Assembly: GCF_009905375.1 (NCBI RefSeq)
Contig: NC_133650.1
Location: 297,909,957 to 297,973,956, forward strand
DNA: 64,000 nucleotides
Source of the DNA: Apium graveolens
Lineage: Eukaryota > Streptophyta > Magnoliopsida > Apiales > Apiaceae
Direction of reading: 5' to 3'
Shown in pieces: positions 24,719-34,530 of this stretch. Made by a program: the position numbers and the translations under genes. Position 1 is the first letter of the stretch, and each line of letters begins with the position of its first letter. Under the pieces are notes generated by a model. It ran no database searches and was not told where the DNA came from. It was given only the letters and a program-made list of their open reading frames with translations.

Positions 24719-25594
24719 TTTTGGGGGGTAGTTGTTATGCCCGCTTTCGGTCATGGGCCCTAAACAGGTCCTTTTAGGTGCATTGAATGGCTGGACTATC
24801 ATGTGTGGGCTAGAATCATGGACCAATGCGAGCTGGGCTCGTGACATGCGAGCTGGGCTCGTGATATGCGAGCTGGGCTCGTGATATGCGAGCTGGGTCA
24901 CGCCCGTAAGGTAGGCTCATACCTGCCGATTGGGCTCTCATATGCGAAGTGGGCTCAAGTGACTTCATGTGAAGAGGGCTCAAGTGACAGTACTCGAGCT
25001 GGGCTCGGTTGCCCACACGCGGGCTGGGCCTATGAGCTCACATCTAATGGAGTTAAAGATAATATTGTATTTATTAATTAAAAATGAAGGCGGTGCGGGC
25101 CGAGGCCGCCAGGCCGGCCCGCATTAGAGGACTTTGTGCTTGATATGGAAAGTAACTCATAGATGATTGAGTTGCTCGTAGATTTCGGGGCCGACGCGGG
25201 TTGTTCCTACAATCACGGGAAGGATTGCGGAGATGCCGCGAGATTGTAGGAAGCGTGTGGAGCCGGTTGAGATTTACGTGACTAAATTGGCTGAAGGCCT
25301 GACTCTATCATGGGCTTGGGCTGCACGGGCTGAAGAGTCCTAACCCTAGCCTATGTGACTTGTTCCCCAAAAACTACGTGAGGCTTGATCCCTGTAAATA
25401 GGGTACGTAGGCACTTGTATGAGACATGAGTCGACACTTGATAGAGAATAATAAACCCTATTCTCTCTTGAGGAGTCACATACAAGCTCAGCCACCATCA
25501 TACATAACCTTCCTCCGCCCTCAAACATCGCCGTTGATCCTTGTTTCGCCCATTAACCTCCATAACACTGTTATACGAAATTCTCCCTATAACA
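24719..25594 (+). repeat. Gypsy D polypurine tract and 3' LTR
   Basis: The tract TTTTGGGGGGTAGT directly precedes the LTR start at 24733. The LTR ends at 25594 before the CGTTC duplication. It differs from the 5' LTR by about 16 mostly C/T or G/A changes and one 1-bp indel. Confidence 0.95.
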
Positions 25595-27084
25595 CGTTCC
25601 ATGTAGAGACTCACGATCCCCACTGCATAAATGTCGGGACGTGTATGTACTAAATATCTCAGTCCTCCCACGATTGATTTGAATTCAGTTGGGTTGACTA
25701 CCTTGCCCTTTTTATCCTTCACTAACTGCAATTTTGGTTCCATAGGATACTTTGAAGAATTGCAACCCAACATTCCAGATTTCTCAAGTAATTTCCGCGC
25801 ATAGGCAGATTGTCTGAGCTCGATACGACCCTCCTTTTGATCCACCTCGATGCCTATATAGTATGCCAATTTGCCGAGATCGCTCATGTCAAATTCCTCT
25901 CCCATCTGCCTTTTGAATTTATTAATCATTGATACGCTTGTGCCTGTGACAAGAAGGTCGTCAACATAAATACCAATAATCAACGCTTCTTCTCTTTCCC
26001 TCTTCATGTATACAGCATGTTCATAAGGACACTTGGTGAATCCAATCCTTTCAATATATTTGCTTTGACGAGCATACTAAGCCCGGGGTGTCTGTCGTAA
26101 TCCATATAACACTTTGACCAACTTGTAGACTAGCCCTTCTTTATTTGGTTCAATAAAGCCTTCAGGCTGGGTCACATAAACAGTTTCTTCTAAATCTCCG
26201 TTAAGAAAGACCGATTTTACATCTAAGTGATGTACTCCCCACTTCTTTTTTGCTGCAAGCGCCAATAGTAAATGCACCGTTTTGAGACGTGTCACAGGTG
26301 CAAATACCTCTTCAAAATCAATCCCTTGCTTCTGTATGTATCCCTTGGCGACTAACCCCGCTTTGTGTTTGATCACCTCTCCAGTTGCATCTCGTTTTAG
26401 TTTATACACCCATTTCAGACCCACTGCCTTGTGTCCCTTCGGGAGTTCCACCAAAGTCCATGTGTTGTTTCTCTCAATCACACTAATCTCGTTCTTCATT
26501 GCTTGTTCCCAGGCTGGGTCTTTAACAGCTTCACTGTAATTCATGGGTTCATCAACTCCTAACATAAACAATTCATTTTCAGCTTCGACTTCTTCTGTCT
26601 CGTCATAAATTTCACTTAGTAAACGAAATTTGGTTGGAACACTGCTACTACCACTCGATGAGCTGCTACTTTATTTAGTACTGGAACTTTCAGAAAGATT
26701 ATTGTCACCGTGAGACAGAGTACTACCACCACTCATTGACACCTGGTATGGACTGTTTTCCCCATTTCCTGACACTTCCTCGCTAGTTTCAGTGTTAATC
26801 TCACTAGCGGATCCCTCCCCGCAACCAGATTGATGAGTTCCCAGTACCACAAACGAGCCATGAATCTGAGAGTCTTCTCTTTGTCCTTGTTTATCCCACA
26901 ACCAAGCTCGCTTTTCTTCAAAAATGACATCTCGACTTACATGTATCTGTCCAGGTATAGGATCGTAAAGTCGGTACGCTTTAGTTCCAGGCTCTTTACC
27001 GATATGTACAACCAATTTACTACGATCACTAAGCTTCGTCGTATGGACGCTCGGTAACTTCATGTGAGTCACGCATCCGAACAC
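25595..27084 (-). pseudogene. Copia B reverse transcriptase (5' part of the split gene) and upstream linker
   Basis: 27084-26671 encodes the region after the integrase core (TKLSDRSKLVVHIGKEPGTKAYRLYDPI, HVSRDVIFEEKRAW). 26571-26077 opens RT (NYSEAVKDPAWEQAMKNE, LKWVYKLKRDATGEVIKHKA, HHLDVKSVFLNG, LVKVLYGLRQTPRA) and hits a stop near 26079. Reading then resumes at 26007 with GIYVDDLLVTGTS and DLGKLAYYIGIEV. It stops being Copia at 25594, where Gypsy D enters; the rest is at 12746-13332. Several frame breaks predate or accompany the insertion. Confidence 0.9.
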
Positions 27085-28240
27085 TCTAATGTGATTTACA
27101 TCCGGTTATAATTCCTTTCCAAGCTTCATAAGGTGTTTTGTCAGATAATGCCCTAGTAGGCAGTTTATTTAACAAATAAATAGAGTGACGTACAGCTTCT
27201 CCCCAGAACAAGGCAGGCATGTGCATCTCTTTTAACAGACTCCGAGCCATTGCAACCACAGTTCGATTTCGTCTCTCTACGACCCCATTTTGTTGCGGGG
27301 TGTAGGGTGCTGTGAAATGTCGACTTGTACCGGCACTTTCACAATAGACTGTAAAATCTTTAGAAGTAAATTCTCCCCCTCTATCTGTTCGAAACACTTT
27401 AATCTCCTTACCTGAGTCTTTCTCAACCTTAACTCTGAACCTTTGGAAAGCTTCCAACGCCTCGCTTTTGCTTTTCAGCAGGAAAACCCACATCATACGA
27501 CTAAAATCGTCAACAAGTAAAAAGAAATATTGGTTACCTGCTGTTGTCCTTGGTGTTATGGGTCCACAAAGATCCCCATGAATTAATTCCAGAGGTTGTT
27601 TGGCATGAAACTCCGTCTGGCGAGGAAAAGGTTGTCTGGCTTGTTTTGACAGTAAGCACCCATCACAAACTTCCTTTGGTAAGACGAACTCAGGAAGGCC
27701 ATATACCATTTTACTAGTTGACATCATCTTCATGGCTCCAAAGTTAACATGGCCGAGTCGTGCGTGCCACAACCATGTCGACTCATCTGTCTTTGTCAAC
27801 AAACAGATAGGCCTGACTGTCTCGAGAATAATTTTATATAGTTTATTCGATGAGCGCTGCACTTTCATAATTAATCTGTCACGTTCATCATGTATCCATA
27901 AAAACGTACCTTTAAGAACAACCTTTTTCCCGTTCTCTGACAACTGACCAAGTGATATGATGTTGTTATATAGGCTTGGTATATAATAGACGTCGTGAAA
28001 GATTAGCTCCTCTCCGTTTTTGCATTTGAATCCAACTGACCCCCTTCTTTGTATTTCAACACTGCATCTGTCGTCAAATCTCACCTGACCCATTACTCAT
28101 TCATCCAGACTCTTAAATTTTGATATACATCCTGTCATATGATTAGAGGCTCCGTTGTCTAGATACCAAATATTAGATTCTCCAAGTTTCTCAACAGTTG
28201 CACTCAGCCTTGGTCGTACAGTTTGTTCATTAAGCATCAA
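27085..28240 (-). pseudogene. Copia B protease and integrase
   Basis: The protease motif WYLDNGASNHMTG lies near 28170, with an in-frame TGA shortly after. The next frame (28093-27086) has [53 protein letters not shown], then integrase catalytic residues in LIHGDLCGPI, FRTDRGGEF and TPQQNGVVERRNRT. The integrase core is intact by eye. The break to the following frame is near 27090. Confidence 0.9.
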
Positions 28241-29226
28241 TTATTTCTTTGTTTCTTTCATGTGTTCAACCATCAACAAGGCTGGCTCATCGTCATCATG
28301 AATGCGTGTCAGATTAACTTCCATTTTCTGAACCTTGTCTTTACCTCGACGAGGCTTACGATACTCCGTCGCATAATGTCCGTATAGATGGCAGTTAAAG
28401 CACTTAACCTTACTTATGTCACCTCTAATCGTTCGTCCTGCCTCTCCCCCATAATTACTAATGTTTCCTTGGTACCTGACCCAGATTGCGTCTCTGCCTT
28501 GTTTGATCTCTTCAAGCATTCCTCTCTTGTGAGCAATAGTTTGCCCTTAGTGTTTTCACGTGCTCTCCATTCCTCTTCAGTCAAGAGGAATTGCAACCCA
28601 CTGCTTTCATTCTTCCCACGAAGTCGTTCTTCGTGTGCTTTCAGCGAGCCAACCGCTTCTTCAATGGTCATCGTCTCCAGGTTACCGAACTGCTCTATAG
28701 TCGAAGTGATCTGCAAGAACTTCTCAGGAACAGCACAGAGTAGCTTCTTGACCACATAAGCCTCGTCTACAGATTCCCCCAAGGCTCGTATATTGGTCAC
28801 TATACCATTGAGTTTCACACAGAAGTCATCTATCAGCTCCGTGTCCTTCATGTTTAAGAACTCAAATTCAGTTTTTAACGTTTGGATTCTTGCCCTTTTA
28901 ACTCGATCAGCTCTCTGGCACATAGTTTTCACAGCCTGCCATCCCTCCTTTGATATCTTCTTATCAGCGATCGACAACAAGATTTCTTCTGGAATTCCAT
29001 GGTAAATTGCTGCTAGAGCCATTTTATCCATCTTTTCATCAACTTTTACCTTCTCATTCTTTAGCTCAACCGCCTCCCAGATGCCATGCGCCTCCATATA
29101 AACTTTCATTTTAAGAGACCATGCAGTGTAATTGGTTTTCGTTAACATTGGGTAGTTTAATCCAACTGAACCGTCTTTGCCTTTTATTGTCTCCATGTCT
29201 GTTGATTTGGGCATGTATTTTGGCAT
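28241..29226 (-). pseudogene. Copia B gag
   Basis: The start is ATG 29226 (MPKYMPKSTDMETIKGKDG), shortly after the primer site. The body reads NYTAWSLKMKVYMEAHGIWE, AKKLL-type helices (VVKKLLCAVPEKFLQITSTI) and a charged C-terminus. A frameshift near 28450 leads to the zinc knuckle CFNCHLYGHYATEY, in which the last Cys of CCHC is Tyr. Gag packages the element RNA; the altered knuckle and frameshift make this copy defective. Confidence 0.85.
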
Positions 29227-29239
29227 ACAAACGAGCAAA

Positions 29240-29532
29240 GCTCTGATACCAGATGATGGATATGAACCAGATATACACACACATATAATAGAGAGAACAA
29301 GAAAAATGCAAGTTGCTGATATTACTTCTTAAAGATAAAACAGTACAATAAGGAAACTAAATAACGAAATACAACGTTCTCTAATAACACTCCTGCAAAA
29401 TCTCCATGAGTCCTACACATACGCAACTCTCCTCTAAAAACTGAAACAAACTATGACTTATTCTTGCTGCTACAAACCAGGACAACAGCTATTTTATTTA
29501 AAATATACTAAACTTAGATTATAAACCCAACA
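29240..29532 (-). repeat. Copia B 5' LTR and primer-binding site
   Basis: The exact complement of tRNA-Met-type site TGGTATCAGAGC lies at 29240-29251. After a 2-bp spacer the LTR runs 29254-29532 (279 bp). It contains TGATGGATATGAACCAG, which is cut by Copia C in the other LTR. Confidence 0.92.
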
Positions 29533-29537
29533 TCAGT

Positions 29538-29606
29538 ACTCTAGTCAGCTATCCAGCTATCAGTTCACTCCAGCCGGCACTTCACTTCATGACCTGTCAG
29601 CTTAAC
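29538..29606 (-). repeat. Copia A 5' LTR, outer fragment
   Basis: These 69 bp after the Copia B target duplication end in CTTAACA and complete the Copia A LTR begun at 5439. The TGTTA/TAACA inverted termini support the boundary. Flanking sequence from 29607 is no longer Copia. Confidence 0.65.
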
Positions 29607-29639
29607 AACTACTTTTGGATAGTCCTAATCCAGACACAA

Positions 29640-30048
29640 ATAAAATTCTTGAAAATCCGGAACAAAATCTTGAAATCATTCATGGAGATAATTAGTTTAA
29701 GTTTCAAAGTGTTGAGAAAAAAGGAGATTCCGATAGTGATAAGGCTGACAAAGCTCCTAAAACCCCCCGAAGGGGATTCTAATTTACAAGAGCAAGACGA
29801 AGATTATTGGTTTCGAATGTACATGAAAGCCCGAGCATGCAAAGACATAGTTGTTGCCCTGGAAAAATTTGTTGAAGATGCTGAGAAGAATGGGACGTGG
29901 GTACATAATGAGTTATGTTTAGATGCGGGAATTAGCTCTGGGAAAATGTATGGAAGCTCATTTTGATTATTATGAGCCTGATTTTCATAAGCCACCTGTC
30001 ATTACAGATTTGGACAACAAGAAAGATCCGGATAATGTTCAGAAATAA
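29640..30048 (+). pseudogene. Relic exon(s) of an unrecognised plant gene, copy 1
   Basis: A 125-codon open frame ends ...DEDYWFRMYMKARACKDIVV, ALEKFVEDAEKNGTWVHNEL, GISSGKMYGSSF at a TGA. One frame over, the reading continues as YYEPDFHKPPVITDLDNKKD to 30048. It looks like true coding sequence that has shifted frame. A related copy lies at 37345-37760. I do not recognise the family. The dense conserved-looking residues suggest an ordinary nuclear gene fragment rather than a transposon ORF. Confidence 0.5.
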
Positions 30049-30079
30049 AGTTTGATATTCAATCAGTAATGTAAATTTA

Positions 30080-30560
30080 GGGGGTGTATTCATTTTAGAT
30101 TTTAAAAAAATGATAATAATTCATCGATTTTGGAAGATTTTTGTTGATTTTAATTATTAGTGTATTTTGAAGGAATTGATGGAAAGATTTTGCAGAGTCT
30201 TGTTGATTTTGTGAAATTTTCAACAAATCCTTTAAAATCTCATGTATTTTAAAGAGATTTCAAAAGATTAAAAATGAACTAGCAAATCCATTAAAATTCA
30301 CAACTTTTTTAAATAAAAAAATCCATGGATTTTTGAATACCATCAGATTTTGATGGACTTTTAAAATCCAAATTGAATACCGCCAGATTTCAGTAGACAA
30401 TTTAAAATCTAAATTGAATACATTCAGATTTTAAAAGACTTTTTCTAATTTATATTGAATACCATCAGATTTTAAATGATTTTTTAAAATCCAGATTGAA
30501 TAACTCTTGATTTCAAGAATCCAAAAAAATCCTTTAAAATATTGATCGAATATACCCCTC
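30080..30560. mobile_element. Harbinger/Tourist-like MITE with internal tandem repeats
   Basis: The 481-bp element starts GGGGGTGTATTC and ends GAATATACCCCTC, flanked by TTA on both sides (30077-30079, 30561-30563). The 3-bp TTA duplication and inverted ends fit PIF/Harbinger. From about 30333 it contains four diverged copies of a ~41-bp unit beginning TTGAATACCATCAGATTTT. There is no coding capacity. Confidence 0.8.
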
Positions 30561-30563
30561 TTA

Positions 30564-32303
30564 AATAAGTAAATTGCATTGTGCATCCCTTTATTTTGGA
30601 TCTTTGACACTTTGATATTACTTGTTTTAATAATTTCATTTTACATTTTACACCCTTCCGTTAGTTTATGCCGTCACACTTTAATAGAACAAGGGTAAAG
30701 AAGTATTTTGTCTATGTTTAATTGTATTTTGATCATTAAGGTTCAACACATCTTTCATCTAAATTTCAGAACAATTTTTGTATATTTCTGACCTTCGATT
30801 ATAAAAATTATACTTTTTAACCCTTTTATTAAAAGTGAACCTTTCATTTAATTTTTTTACCCTCTAAACAATATTTTTTTAAAAATTTTAAAAATGAAAA
30901 TTCTAGATAATTAATCCATTTTCCGAAATGATATGGTTCATCAAAATGGAATTATAACGAATTAGGAATTAGATAAAACTAGCTTACAACCCGTGCGATG
31001 CACGGATCGCACAAATTTTTTTTAATATAATATAATTTTTTAAAAAGATTTTGAATTGAATTCTTGATTTTGTTCATTTAAAACTTTGAATGATATGACT
31101 TCATAATAATTATATTAGTAGATGTATATGTTCAACATTTAAACTTATTTAAAGTGATAGCATTGGTAAGGGCGAAAATGTTAATATAACGAAATTATTA
31201 TTTTATTCAGGGTAAAAATATAATGTCTCCATTATATTGGAACCTTAAAAAATATTATTTTAGCATGGTGATTACTTAATTGATTAACTATAATTCTATA
31301 AAAGATATTTGAAAAAGATAATATTACTAATTGAACGATATAGTTTTATTGATAATTTTATTTGTGTTTTTTTAAAAAAACAATATTTACGTTTTAATTA
31401 AAATTTGATTTTTTTAGTTCACATCAATAGGATACGAATTATACTTAATCTAGTATTAATTTAATTTATCTCGGATCAGTGGTTTACATTATTTTATTTT
31501 TGCCCGATGCATACACATACCAAATCAAACTAATTTTTTTTACTTTAATTTTAACTTTTTTAAAGTCTGATTCAGTGAAATAATTTTATTTTAGACTGAA
31601 TATTTAGTATATATGGTTTTATTTTTATTGGTCGAATTATATTTTTATTTTAGTTTTATGTTAGTCTGAATCAATCATATAATGTATTTTTTATCCTGGT
31701 TAAATAAAATATATTATTTTATTTATTCAAGTTCATTAGTATAATTGTTTTAATAATTGTTTTAGGAGGCTTGATAGTATTATTATTGTATCTTAACTCG
31801 ATTCGCATGATATATCAACTAAATCTTAATAATTAAATTTAATTTACTTAAATTTAATTTAGCCCAAAGTAACAAATTAGAATAATATAGAACTCGATAT
31901 GAATTATAATATAAATTGGTAGAAGAAGTTGAATTTAATATAATTTATAATAATATAGAGTTTAATATAATTTAGAATTAAAATTGGTAAAATAATAGAG
32001 GAAGTTGACTTCAATATCAATTAGAATTAGAATTGATCGACTCAATAAATAGAATTAGAATAATTAAGTAAGGTTAATTAAGCAATTTCAGCAAGTACCG
32101 ACCGACTACCAAACTTTTAATATTTCGTCTATTATAATATAGTATAGATGTATACCCGGTGAAAAACTATAAACATAACTTTTTGTGTTTAATAAAATTA
32201 AACAATTGATGATTTTGTATTATATACTGAAAGTCATAAAATTTGTGCAGGATATTAAAAAAGGAACGCAGATAGCTTCCTTCTGGCTGTGGAAAAAGAT
32301 ATG
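30564..32303. other. AT-rich noncoding stretch, possibly an unclassified non-autonomous element
   Basis: There are no open frames of note. A perfect hairpin CCGTGCGATGCACGG lies at 30991-31005 just inside an AACTAGCTTACAACC context, and the stretch near 32130 ends ATTATAATATAGTATAGAT. I have the impression that these two motifs recur together at the edges of dispersed plant elements. No inverted ends or target duplication were found, so the class stays open. Confidence 0.4.
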
Positions 32304-32308
32304 GTAAG

Positions 32309-32555
32309 TAATAAGATAATTGATTATCCTCAATTAACGAATGTTGTTAGCCCAAGCACGAAAGATGATGTTATATGATTAGGATGTGTTCATTGTAAAT
32401 TATCTTATCAGTTAGTTAGAGTCCTGTATAATTGACTTGCTAAGTTAGTACTTATCTATCTAGGTATGTAAACAAATATATAAACTACTGTATATAACCT
32501 ACACCATGTATTCATTTGATATTCAATTAGATACAACATTCAGTAAGTTATTTTA
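32309..32555 (+). repeat. Copia E 5' LTR
   Basis: 247 bp, TA...TA ends. It contains a TATATAACC stretch near 32492 as a possible TATA element. It is followed without spacer by the primer-binding site 32556-32568. Confidence 0.92.
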
Positions 32556-32633
32556 TGGTATCAGAGCCAACTACGCTCTAACAGGCTAATCTAAAAAGAA
32601 AAACCTTCCGCTCAATTTCTTTTCCCCCTCATA

Positions 32634-34530
32634 ATGGCATCAGCTTCATCAGTCACTATTACGAATACGGATGGAACAACAAATACAAAAAATTCATCTT
32701 ATTCGACCCTTCTTCCCAGTTGCCAATTAAACTTTCTGGCAGCTCAAATTTCATCACATGGAAAGCTCAATTCGAGCTTCTTCTCCACGGTCATGATTTA
32801 TTTGGGTATTTAGACGGCTCCATCACTGTACCAGCTAATACCATCACCGAGGAAGATAAACAAATCATCAATCCTGCCTAAAAGATCTGGTTCAGGCAAG
32901 ACAAACTAATTCAGAATGCATTGCTCGCATCTGTTGAGCCCACGTTGGCTTCTATTGTGGCTACTGCAGCCTCCTCTAAAGCTGCATGGGATTCTTTACA
33001 CATGTCATATGCGAATAAGTCGCACACTCGGATTCTTAGTCTCAGGGACCAACTGAGTCGTTTAGTCAAGAACAACAAACCAGTTTCTCAGTATTTACAT
33101 GAGGTACGTACTATTACTGATGAACTTGCAGTTGCAGGCTCTCCAGTTTCAAATTCTGAACTTGTAGTCAAGATATTGGGAGGTCTTGGCAGTGAATATA
33201 ATAATATTGGAGCTGCGATTCAGGCACGTGAAAATCCTATTTCCTATGAAGAACTTTCAGGATTATTACAGGATCAAGAAATCTGTTTGACAAATGATGA
33301 AACAAAAAACCACACTACTCTGGTTACTATTGTTGTTGCACAAAGGGAGCCTTCAAACCGTCCTTCACAAGCTACTTTTAACAAACCCCGGTATGTTCTC
33401 CGCCAACAGAACTCAACACACTGGCGCAACTTGTCAGCTGTCAACAACACAGGACATCCCTGGAGAAACTCTAATACTTCATTTCCCTCAGATGCCAGCC
33501 ACAACACAAACCGAATCAGGTGTTAGTTGTGTGACAAGCCTGGTCATATAGCCAAGGTATGTCGATCAAAATCATATAGCCACGTTGAAGCCAAATCGAA
33601 TTTCGTGAGCAGCTCATCCCCATGGATAGTTGATTCGGGAGCTTCACATCACATCACTTCTGATGCGCATAATTTCTCAGAAGTTCACGGATATCATGGA
33701 CCAGATGAGGTTTCTATGGGCAATGGTAAAAGAATTCCCATCTCCCAAATCGGTACCACACAATTATGCACTTCTAATTTTAATTTTGTATTATCTGATA
33801 CATTATGTGCTCCTGCTATCAAACGAAATCTTATTTCAGTATCAAAGTTTTTCCAGGATAATTATACATCTATTGAATTTTTTCCTACCAAATTTTGTGT
33901 AAAGGATTTGAAGACGGGAACACCTCTGGTATGCGGGCTGAATAATGCAGGGCTTTACGAATGGCCATCTCAAACAGCTACAATCCCTACTGCTCATCTT
34001 GCTTCAAAACAAGTCTCACTCCATCTTTGGCATCAGCGTCTTGGCCACCCCAATTTTAAGTGTCTTAAGTTTTTGCTTAATAAATTTTCAATCCTCCATT
34101 GTAATTCGAACTATTCTGATTTTTATAATTCTTGTGCTTGCAATAAAAGTTAGAGATTACCATTTGGCACTACATCTTTACTTGCTTCTCGTCCATTACA
34201 AATCATATATAGTGACTTATGGGGTCCTTCTTCTGTGCTATCAGTTGACAAAAATTATGCTATGCCATTTTTATCGACCAACACACAAAATATTTCTGGC
34301 TTTATACTATAAAACACAAGAATGAGGTTGCCAAAATTTTCCCACAATTTTAGACACTTGTTGAACGTCATTTTCAACATAAAATTTTATCTTTCTATAC
34401 AGACGGAGGAGGAGAAATCGAGGGCCTAAAATCTTATCTTTGTTCACAAGGCATAGAACACTTAAAATCTCCTCATTACACTCCTCAGCGTGTTGCTTTT
34501 GCTGAACGCAAACACCGTCATATAATAGAG
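32634..34530 (+). pseudogene. Copia E gag, protease and integrase N-terminus, broken
   Basis: ATG 32634 (MASASSVTITNTDGT) opens gag. A frameshift near 32700 leads to the frame with SGSSNFITWKAQFELLLHGH, and a TAA lies near 32879. From 32921 the frame runs through SLHMSYANKSHTRILSLRDQ, a knuckle CDKPGHIAKVC with TAG in place of one residue (33524-33526), protease WIVDSGASHHITSD, and LWHQRLGHPNFKCLKFLL. A further TAG near 34152 and a frameshift near 34262 cut the integrase, whose catalytic residues can be seen in IIYSDLWGPS, FYTDGGGEIEG and FAERKHRH. Confidence 0.88.

Larger units (their letters stand above)
13333..25594 (+). mobile_element. Gypsy D: Tat-lineage LTR retrotransposon with dual RNase H and an antisense gene
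   Basis: This 12,262-bp element is flanked by an exact 5-bp duplication CGTTC (13328-13332, 25595-25599). LTRs of 861 and 862 bp begin TGTTATGCCCGC and end CTCCCTATAACA. I counted about 16 differences between them, roughly 98% identity. The order is gag, protease, RT, RNase H, a second archaeal-type RNase H, integrase, then about 4.2 kb before the 3' LTR. The second RNase H and long 3' region place it in the Tat/Ogre-related group. It is disabled by at least three stops and several frame breaks. Confidence 0.95.
5678..29532 (-). mobile_element. Copia B: LTR retrotransposon inserted in the Copia A LTR, itself doubly interrupted
   Basis: The element begins TGATGGATATGA at 5678 and ends ...AACCCAACA at 29532. 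Flanks GCAGT (5673-5677) and TCAGT (29533-29537) agree at four of five bases, a slightly decayed target duplication. Without its two inserts the element is about 4.8 kb, a normal Copia length. The primer-binding site is an exact TGGTATCAGAGC complement at 29240-29251. The polypurine tract lies at 12731-12745 beside the 3' LTR. Copia C sits inside the 3' LTR and Gypsy D inside the reverse transcriptase gene. Confidence 0.9.
1..29606 (-). mobile_element. Copia A: partial LTR retrotransposon, outermost shell of the nest
   Basis: This is a minus-strand Copia element. Its RNase H, reverse transcriptase, integrase, protease and gag lie in that order from 1 to about 5007. The primer-binding site (plus-strand GCTCTAATACCT, 5427-5438; a one- or two-base variant of the tRNA-Met type) abuts a 5' LTR that starts TGTTA on the plus strand at 5439. 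That LTR is interrupted after 5677 and resumes at 29538, ending CTTAACA at 29606, so everything from 5678 to 29537 entered later. The 3' LTR lies beyond the left edge of the window. Reading frames carry several stops and frameshifts, so the copy is dead. Confidence 0.85.
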
